Positions 58,607 through 64,000 of a stretch of DNA of 64,000 nt are shown here, in pieces. Under the pieces are notes generated by a model. That model did no database searches and was not told where the DNA came from. It was given only the letters and a program-made list of their open reading frames with translations. The translations under genes were made by a program, and so were the position numbers. Source of the DNA: an uncultured Alphaproteobacteria bacterium (GTDB taxonomy: Bacteria; Pseudomonadota; Alphaproteobacteria; Rickettsiales; UBA1997). Positions within the stretch are counted from its first letter, which is position 1; the number at the start of each line of letters is the position of its first letter. Where the stretch lies: positions 1 through 64,000 of the forward strand of contig CASELL010000001.1 in NCBI GenBank assembly GCA_949288805.1. The letters run 5' to 3'.

Positions 58607-59617
58607 CTATTTAATTTTTAACAAATATAATTGTTCTTTATGATTTTTAAAATTTGTTTTTCCAGAATTAAAATATCTATAATCTTTTTCGTATTTTTTA
58701 ATTATTCCACCTTTTTTACTTAAAATTTCAATAATTTCTTCTTCTTTTATTTTATTAATTGTTGATATACTTTTTGCATCGTATGTATTATTATAAGATA
58801 TTAATATATATTTACAATTTGAATTTAAAATTAAATCTTCTAAAAAATATTTGGCTTTTGATTTTGAATATTCACTTTTTTTATTTTCTCTTTCCATTTT
58901 TAAAGTTTTTCCAAAAACTTTCGGTTTTTTCCATTCTGCTAAATTTTCCAGAATATGATAAAAATTTATATATTGTCTAGAATTATATGGTGGATCTAAA
59001 TATAATAAATCACATTTTATATTTTTTATTAGTTTGTTTGCATCTTGATTATATATTTCTATATTACTATCATATTTAATAATATTCAACATCTTTAATT
59101 TTAATATATTATTTTTTGGTTGTTTAGATAAAAATGATTCATAATGACCAACTGTATTCGCTATACTATCGGTGCTATATAAAAGAGAAGATAACAATAT
59201 ATAATATTCTTTATCATTAAAAAATTTTTTATTGTTTTCAATATGTTCTCTAATAGAACCTATAATTAAAGCATTATTATATGAATAATATGTATTACTA
59301 AAATTAATAGAAAAATAATTTTCTTTTATATAATCTTTTGATGTATTATAATAATTTATATAATATTTAATTTTATCAATATCAAAATCACTTTTTAAAA
59401 ACCATGCATTATAAAAAACAAAATTAGAATATAAAAAATCATTTATAATTAAATTTTTGTTTTTATCTAAAAAAAATTTTGACACAATCCCTGTTCCAGC
59501 AAAAATATCACAAACAGAACTATAACTTAAATTTTCAGTTTTTATAACATAATCAATAAAATCTAAAAGTTTAAACTTATTACCAATATATCTTCTATTT
59601 TCTATATTATAAGTCAT
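58607..59617 (-). CDS. D12-class adenine-N6 DNA methyltransferase (FokI-methylase-like)
   Basis: A 336-residue DNA methylase. The motif X-type start RYIGNKFKLLDFI, the SAM-binding VCDIFAGTGIVSKFF and the catalytic LYLDPPYNSRQY match the D12 class, closest in layout to the FokI or HphI-type methylases. The middle is very Asn/Ile/Tyr/Lys-rich. It overlaps the second methylase by 11 bases. Two different adenine methylases in one operon is the usual sign of a restriction enzyme with an asymmetric site, one modifying each strand. Target unknown. Confidence 0.85.
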   Translation of the reverse strand: MTYNIENRRYIGNKFKLLDFIDYVIKTENLSYSSVCDIFAGTGIVSKFFLDKNKNLIINDFLYSNFVFYNAWFLKSDFDIDKIKYYINYYNTSKDYIKENYFSINFSNTYYSYNNALIIGSIREHIENNKKFFNDKEYYILLSSLLYSTDSIANTVGHYESFLSKQPKNNILKLKMLNIIKYDSNIEIYNQDANKLIKNIKCDLLYLDPPYNSRQYINFYHILENLAEWKKPKVFGKTLKMERENKKSEYSKSKAKYFLEDLILNSNCKYILISYNNTYDAKSISTINKIKEEEIIEILSKKGGIIKKYEKDYRYFNSGKTNFKNHKEQLYLLKIK

Positions 59618-60539
59618 AATTTATAATTAATACCTCCTTTTCATTTGCATATCTATTAATTTTGTTATAACTAGAAGAAATATAATTATATTTAATATCT
59701 ATAATCTTAAAATTATTATTTTTAATCCATTGTTTTAATAAAATATTTTCTTTATCTTTTTTTTCTAATATATTTGATAAAGCGAATTTTATACCTTTTT
59801 TATTTAAAATATCTAAAATTTTTAAAAGCTCTTTTTCTTTTGATTCATTCCAATTATTATTTTCATTATAAACTGCATTAGATATTAAATATGGTGGATC
59901 AATATAAACAAAATCATTATCATTAAATTTTAAATTTTTTATAATATTAAAATTTTTATTTAAAAAAAATATATTTTTTGATTTTATACCATCTTTAAAA
60001 GATTTTAATTTATATAATTTATGTTTATTAAAATCAGTTTTACCTATTGGCATATTAAATTCATTTTTAGAATTAAACCTTAAATCGTTATTAAAACAAT
60101 AAGAAATTAAAACATATAAATAAATTGACTGTTCTTTATAATTATTAAACTTATTTTTGTTAAAAAAATCTCTTAATTTTATAAATTGTTCTTTATTATA
60201 ATATTTTAATCCATTATTATCTTTTATATATTGTTTATAATAATCACAACCATACTTTATAGTATAGGATAAATCGTATTCTTTTATTATTTTTTCAATT
60301 TTTTTTATTATAGTACTATAACTATAAAATTGTAATGTTTTTAATATATTTATTATGTATTTATTGTTGTCTATACAATATACATTTCTAGCATCAACAT
60401 TTAACGAAATACTACAACCACCACAACAAACATCAAAAAAATTATTTATATTTTTTGGAAATATTGGTAAAATTTGATTTAATATTCTTTGTTTATTTCC
60501 AGTATAATTTATAGGTGATTCAATTTTTATATTATCCAT
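59607..60539 (-). CDS. D12-class adenine-N6 DNA methyltransferase (Dam/DpnII-methylase-like)
   Basis: A 310-residue methylase. It starts with IESPINYTGNKQRILNQILPIFPKN (motif X), has the SAM motif FFDVCCGGCSISLNV and the catalytic DFVYIDPPYLISNAVYN. The order matches Dam and M.DpnII. Composition is extremely AT-driven, richer in Asn/Lys/Ile/Tyr than core genes. It overlaps the HNH gene by 8 bases upstream and the other methylase by 11 bases downstream, so all three are translated together. Recognition sequence is not predictable from this. Confidence 0.87.
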   Translation of the reverse strand: MDNIKIESPINYTGNKQRILNQILPIFPKNINNFFDVCCGGCSISLNVDARNVYCIDNNKYIINILKTLQFYSYSTIIKKIEKIIKEYDLSYTIKYGCDYYKQYIKDNNGLKYYNKEQFIKLRDFFNKNKFNNYKEQSIYLYVLISYCFNNDLRFNSKNEFNMPIGKTDFNKHKLYKLKSFKDGIKSKNIFFLNKNFNIIKNLKFNDNDFVYIDPPYLISNAVYNENNNWNESKEKELLKILDILNKKGIKFALSNILEKKDKENILLKQWIKNNNFKIIDIKYNYISSSYNKINRYANEKEVLIINYDL

Positions 60540-61926
60540 TATCTATATCCTCTAAACCATAAAAACTTGCTAATGTATTTAAATCTGTAAAAATACCCTT
60601 TTTCATTAAAGCTTTTTTATCTAATTTATTATAAATAATTTTTAGCATTTCCCCAACAATCTTATTTTCTGCATTATGTATTTTTCTATGGCAATTTGGA
60701 CATAATGGAATAATATTTTCTATCACATCTAGAGACTTCTCAAATAGTTTACTATTTTCTATTTGAATAACATGATGACCCTCTAAAAAAATCTTATTAT
60801 GTTTGTTTTTAAAATAAGATTTTTCATGCCATTCTTCGTCACAACCGCAAATATGCATAAAACATTTATAATTATATCTATCCATTGCTTCAAATTTTAT
60901 ATTTTGTTTTCTTTTACAATTTAATACTTTTATTTCTTCTTCTTCTGTTAAATTTAAGCTAAAGAAAAAAACACTATATATTAAATCCTTATATTTATAT
61001 AATAAACTTTTTATATCTTCTTTGTATTTATAATCTATATTTAAGAATTTATTTAAATTATAAGAAAATATTTTCTCAACATATTGGTCGATTATTATTC
61101 TTGTAGTTTCAGTTTTATTTAATAAAAATTCATTATAATTATTTTTTGATATATTTTTAAAAATCAAGTAATTTAATACTATAAAAGCATCATGTTTAAA
61201 ATTCTTTTCACCACCAGCATTTAAAATTTTATTTTTAAAAATATTATTTTCTTTTTCAAAAATATATCTTAAATAATCTAATTCATTTTTTATATATTTT
61301 TCATTGTTTTCTATCAAAAAATAGAATACATCTTCAAAAAGCTTATCTGTTTTATTAAAAAACAACAAAGAAAAAAATAATTTATTTTTTTTATTATTTT
61401 TAATATAATCAATACAGTCTTGTTCTAAATCACCATTATATAAATTAATAATTCTCTCTATATCATTTAGTGGTTGTTTTTCTATATCAAAATATTTTCC
61501 ATCCAATAAATAAAAAGATAAAAATAATTCCAAAATATTTTCATTATAATCTTCTAAAATATTATAGAAAATTTTTGCATTTTTATTTATATTGCTATTT
61601 TTATAATAGTTTTTATCATCTTCAATAAAAACATTTCTAAAAAGTATTTTTGCTAATTCTAATCTTTTATATTTTTGTTTATCTCTAATTAAATTATTTT
61701 TACAATAGTCACTCCAACCTTTAAAATTATTTTCTTTTTCAAATTCTAAATACTTTGGCACAAGTTCTTTTATATAATAAACAATAGAACCTATATTTCT
61801 TATATTTGTAGTTATAAAACCAAACAATCTTGTTTGTTTTGTATGTTTACAAGAAATAAAATTTTTATTTAAGTTTTTATCATTTATAATTAGTTCTATT
61901 GTTTCTTTAAAATTTTCTTTATTCAT
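60532..61926 (-). CDS. HNH-domain protein, candidate restriction endonuclease
   Basis: A 464-residue protein with no family I recognise in the first 360 residues, which are helical and Lys/Asn/Ile-rich. A C-terminal HNH nuclease domain (about 360-435) contains RYNYKCFMHICGCDEEWHEKSYF, the key FLEGHHVIQIENSKLF, then NIIPLCPNCHRKIHNAENK with the second metal cysteines. A strong AAGGAGT ribosome site precedes its ATG. The two methylases follow with overlaps, which makes a restriction role likely. It lies 26 bases downstream of lepA in the same direction. A non-restriction HNH defence nuclease is the alternative. Confidence 0.78.
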   Translation of the reverse strand: MNKENFKETIELIINDKNLNKNFISCKHTKQTRLFGFITTNIRNIGSIVYYIKELVPKYLEFEKENNFKGWSDYCKNNLIRDKQKYKRLELAKILFRNVFIEDDKNYYKNSNINKNAKIFYNILEDYNENILELFLSFYLLDGKYFDIEKQPLNDIERIINLYNGDLEQDCIDYIKNNKKNKLFFSLLFFNKTDKLFEDVFYFLIENNEKYIKNELDYLRYIFEKENNIFKNKILNAGGEKNFKHDAFIVLNYLIFKNISKNNYNEFLLNKTETTRIIIDQYVEKIFSYNLNKFLNIDYKYKEDIKSLLYKYKDLIYSVFFFSLNLTEEEEIKVLNCKRKQNIKFEAMDRYNYKCFMHICGCDEEWHEKSYFKNKHNKIFLEGHHVIQIENSKLFEKSLDVIENIIPLCPNCHRKIHNAENKIVGEMLKIIYNKLDKKALMKKGIFTDLNTLASFYGLEDIDNG

Positions 61927-61952
61927 TTTTACTCCTTTTTATTAATTAATTC

Positions 61953-63776
61953 TTACTCCTCCAACCTCAAAGCAGCCAAAAATGCACTCTGCGGAATTTC
62001 CACATTTCCCACAATTTTCATTCTCTTCTTACCCCTTTTCTGTTTTTCCAAAAGCTTTCTCTTCCTCGTCACATCACCACCATAACACTTAGCCAAAACA
62101 TCCTTTCTATATGCATTTATAGTTTCCCTTGCTATAATTCTACCACCAATAGCAGCCTGAATTGCCACCTTAAACATCTGCCTTGGGATCAAATCTTTCA
62201 ACTTCTCACAAAGTATTCTACCTCTACTTTCTGCCCTTGATCTATGTATCATTAAAGACAAAGCATCAACCGGTTCGCTATTAACCAAAATCTGTAATTT
62301 TATCAAATCACCTTTTTCATAACCTGTAATTTCCCAATCAAAACTAGCATAACCTTTAGAATATGATTTTAATTTATCATAAAAATCATAAACAATTTCA
62401 TTTAATGGTAATTTAAAAACTAACATTGCTCTTGTACCAATATATGTTAAGTTTTCTTGTATTCCTCTTCTATCAATACAAAGTTTCAAAATATCTCCAA
62501 GATATTCATCAGGAGTCATAATTGTAGCTCTAACCCAAGGCTCATGTATTTCTTTAATATATGTAGGCTCAGGCAAATCTGCCGGATTATGAACTTCAAG
62601 ATAATCTTTACCTTCTTCAAATTTAAAATTTTTTGTAGTAGTAGTATAAACTCTATAAATTACACTAGGGGCAGTTGCTATTAAGTCAAGATTAAACTCT
62701 CTGTCAAGTCTTTCTTGTATTATTTCCATATGTAAAAGCCCAAGAAAACCACATCTAAAACCAAAGCCTAATGCCGAAGAAGTTTCAGGCTCAAATTGAA
62801 AACTTGCATCATTCAAATGTAATTTTGCTAATGATTCTTTAAATAAATCATAATCACTAGATTCTACTGGATAAATACCACAAAAAACAACTGGCAAGTT
62901 AGGTTTAAAGCCTTGTAAAGGTTGAGTATGTATATCATTAGATAAAATAATTGTATCACCAACTTTACAATCTGCTACTTGTTTAATTTGCCCTGTAAAA
63001 TAACCAACTTCACCAGCCGATAATTCTTTAACATTCACCTTTTTAGGAGTAAAAACACCTAGCCCTTCCATTTGATAAATACCACCAGTAGACATCATTT
63101 TAATTTTATCATTTTTTTTGAAAGTGCCATTTAAGACTCTAATTAATACAACAACTCCAAGATATGGATCATACCAACTATCAATTAACATTGCCTTAGG
63201 TGGTTGACCTTCTTCTGTTTTAGGGCAAGGTAATTTCTTAACAACTGCTTCTAATAATTCTTTTACACCTTCACCAGTTTTAGCACTAACAGGCAAAGCC
63301 TCACTAGCATCAATACCAATAATTTCTTCAATTTGATTTTTAGTTTTTTCAATATCGGCAGAAGGTAAATCTACTTTATTTAATACAGGAATAATTTCAT
63401 GATTATTTTCAATAGCATGATAAGCATTAGCAAGAGTTTGTGCTTCTACACCTTGAGTAGCATCCACAAGCAACAAAGACCCTTCACAGGCTGCAAGACA
63501 TCTATTAACTTCATATGTAAAATCAACATGTCCTGGGGTATCCATTAAATTTAAAATATATGTTTCACCATCATCTGATTTATAATTTAATCTAACAGTT
63601 TGTGCTTTAATTGTAATTCCTTTTTCTTTTTCTAATTCCATAGAATCTAATATTCTATCTTCTTTCTCTCTTTCATCAATAGCACCACAAAACTCAATAA
63701 TCCTATCTGACAACGTAGATTTTCCATGATCAATATGAGCAATTATTGAAAAATTTCTAATTTTTTTTAAGTCCAT
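61953..63776 (-). CDS. lepA: LepA (EF4), ribosome-associated GTPase
   Basis: Translational GTPase resembling EF-G that acts in initiation and ribosome back-translocation. The G domain starts [20 protein letters not shown], with [12 protein letters not shown] and [14 protein letters not shown]. The LepA-specific C-terminal domain is complete ([49 protein letters not shown]). At 607 residues it is normal. The 3' 330 bases are much richer in G+C (about 39% by hand count over 61981-62280) than the adjoining part of the same gene (about 22% over 62281-62400). Confidence 0.97.
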   Translation of the reverse strand: MDLKKIRNFSIIAHIDHGKSTLSDRIIEFCGAIDEREKEDRILDSMELEKEKGITIKAQTVRLNYKSDDGETYILNLMDTPGHVDFTYEVNRCLAACEGSLLLVDATQGVEAQTLANAYHAIENNHEIIPVLNKVDLPSADIEKTKNQIEEIIGIDASEALPVSAKTGEGVKELLEAVVKKLPCPKTEEGQPPKAMLIDSWYDPYLGVVVLIRVLNGTFKKNDKIKMMSTGGIYQMEGLGVFTPKKVNVKELSAGEVGYFTGQIKQVADCKVGDTIILSNDIHTQPLQGFKPNLPVVFCGIYPVESSDYDLFKESLAKLHLNDASFQFEPETSSALGFGFRCGFLGLLHMEIIQERLDREFNLDLIATAPSVIYRVYTTTTKNFKFEEGKDYLEVHNPADLPEPTYIKEIHEPWVRATIMTPDEYLGDILKLCIDRRGIQENLTYIGTRAMLVFKLPLNEIVYDFYDKLKSYSKGYASFDWEITGYEKGDLIKLQILVNSEPVDALSLMIHRSRAESRGRILCEKLKDLIPRQMFKVAIQAAIGGRIIARETINAYRKDVLAKCYGGDVTRKRKLLEKQKRGKKRMKIVGNVEIPQSAFLAALRLEE

Positions 63777-63837
63777 AATAAAATGTTATATTATCTAAAA
63801 AAATTATAATTTTTAATTTATAATATATCAATAGTTT

Positions 63838-64000
63838 TTAAAATTTGTTTATTCTTTTTAAGCTTTCAGTAATAGCACTTTCAAGTGTTAAGTCTGGCCT
63901 TTCTTTCAAAACAGCAATAACTATACTTTGTACATGATTTTTTTGATAACCTAAACCTTCAAGAGCAGAAATTGTATCTTTTAATAAATTTGGTTCTTGT
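63838..64000 (-). CDS. ruvA: RuvA, Holliday junction helicase subunit (3' part only)
   Basis: Only the last 54 residues are present; the gene runs off the right edge. They read LLKDTISALEGLGYQKNHVQSIV then LESAITESLKRINKF and a stop at 63838. This fits the C-terminal domain III of RuvA, which regulates RuvB. The identification rests on this short region, so it is good but not certain. lepA follows 61 bases downstream in the same direction. Confidence 0.75.
   Translation of the reverse strand, partial: QEPNLLKDTISALEGLGYQKNHVQSIVIAVLKERPDLTLESAITESLKRINKF

Overview
The window reads as a contiguous chromosomal stretch of a very AT-rich (roughly one quarter G+C by eye) Gram-negative bacterium, most likely an alphaproteobacterium with a fermentative, probably host- or gut-associated life. 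The Gram-negative envelope is shown by BamA, RseP, Pal, an OmpW-like barrel and an EptA-like lipid A transferase. The alphaproteobacterial leaning comes from RNase J, a short ~200-residue RNase D, a family-4-like uracil-DNA glycosylase, a HemY-like protein and a VirD4-type ATPase. This placement is inference from gene content; no 16S rRNA is present. Anaerobic metabolism is shown by pyruvate formate-lyase, its activase and formate-tetrahydrofolate ligase.

Layout. 1-4.5 kb (minus): clpP-clpX (clpX cut by the left edge), tRNA-Cys, and a tsaD-plsC-amiC operon. 4.6-6.6 kb: efp, a 94-residue orphan gene, an HNH nuclease and HU. 6.7-12.3 kb (minus): rnd, bamA, rseP and a HemY-like gene. 12.4-14.7 kb (plus): a leader RNA with a textbook T-box antiterminator, a small membrane protein and aspS. 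14.7-19.2 kb: pal, leuS and an orphan VirD4-like ATPase. 19.2-22.5 kb (minus): the start of the division cluster, mraZ-rsmH-ftsL-ftsI. 22.6-29.7 kb: a 159-residue orphan gene, RNase J, dnaK, tRNA-Ser, fhs and an outer-membrane barrel. 29.8-34.3 kb (plus): nusA-infB-RDD protein. 34.4-39.6 kb (minus): argS-eptA-like-glycosyltransferase-galE. 39.7-43.3 kb: a biotin-dependent carboxylase alpha chain and a phosphohexomutase. 43.4-46.5 kb: an unknown 1055-residue coiled-coil protein behind a near-consensus promoter. 46.6-53 kb: pth, a PilB/GspE ATPase, cvpA, and rpsT-secF-pyk. 53-55.4 kb: glycosylase, second RNase D and small proteins. 55.4-58.5 kb: a split pyruvate formate-lyase and its activase. 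58.6-61.9 kb: a candidate restriction-modification operon (HNH protein plus two D12-class adenine methylases). 62-64 kb: lepA and the end of ruvA.

The most unusual items are: (1) a T-box-type leader upstream of aspS in a proteobacterial genome; (2) a pyruvate kinase with a 62-residue segment holding 22 cysteines where the C-domain should begin; (3) a pyruvate formate-lyase whose glycyl-radical domain is a separate 80-residue gene with its own ribosome site; (4) the HNH/two-methylase operon next to a sharp G+C step in lepA; (5) a membrane-anchor-less VirD4-like ATPase with its own promoter; and (6) the 1055-residue repeat protein. Genes are tightly packed. No gap between genes exceeds 300 bases; the longest (12305-12572) holds the aspS promoter and leader. 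Many promoters share a TTGA-type -35, a 16-17 base spacer and TATAAT. No CRISPR array, insertion sequence, rRNA or prophage was seen.
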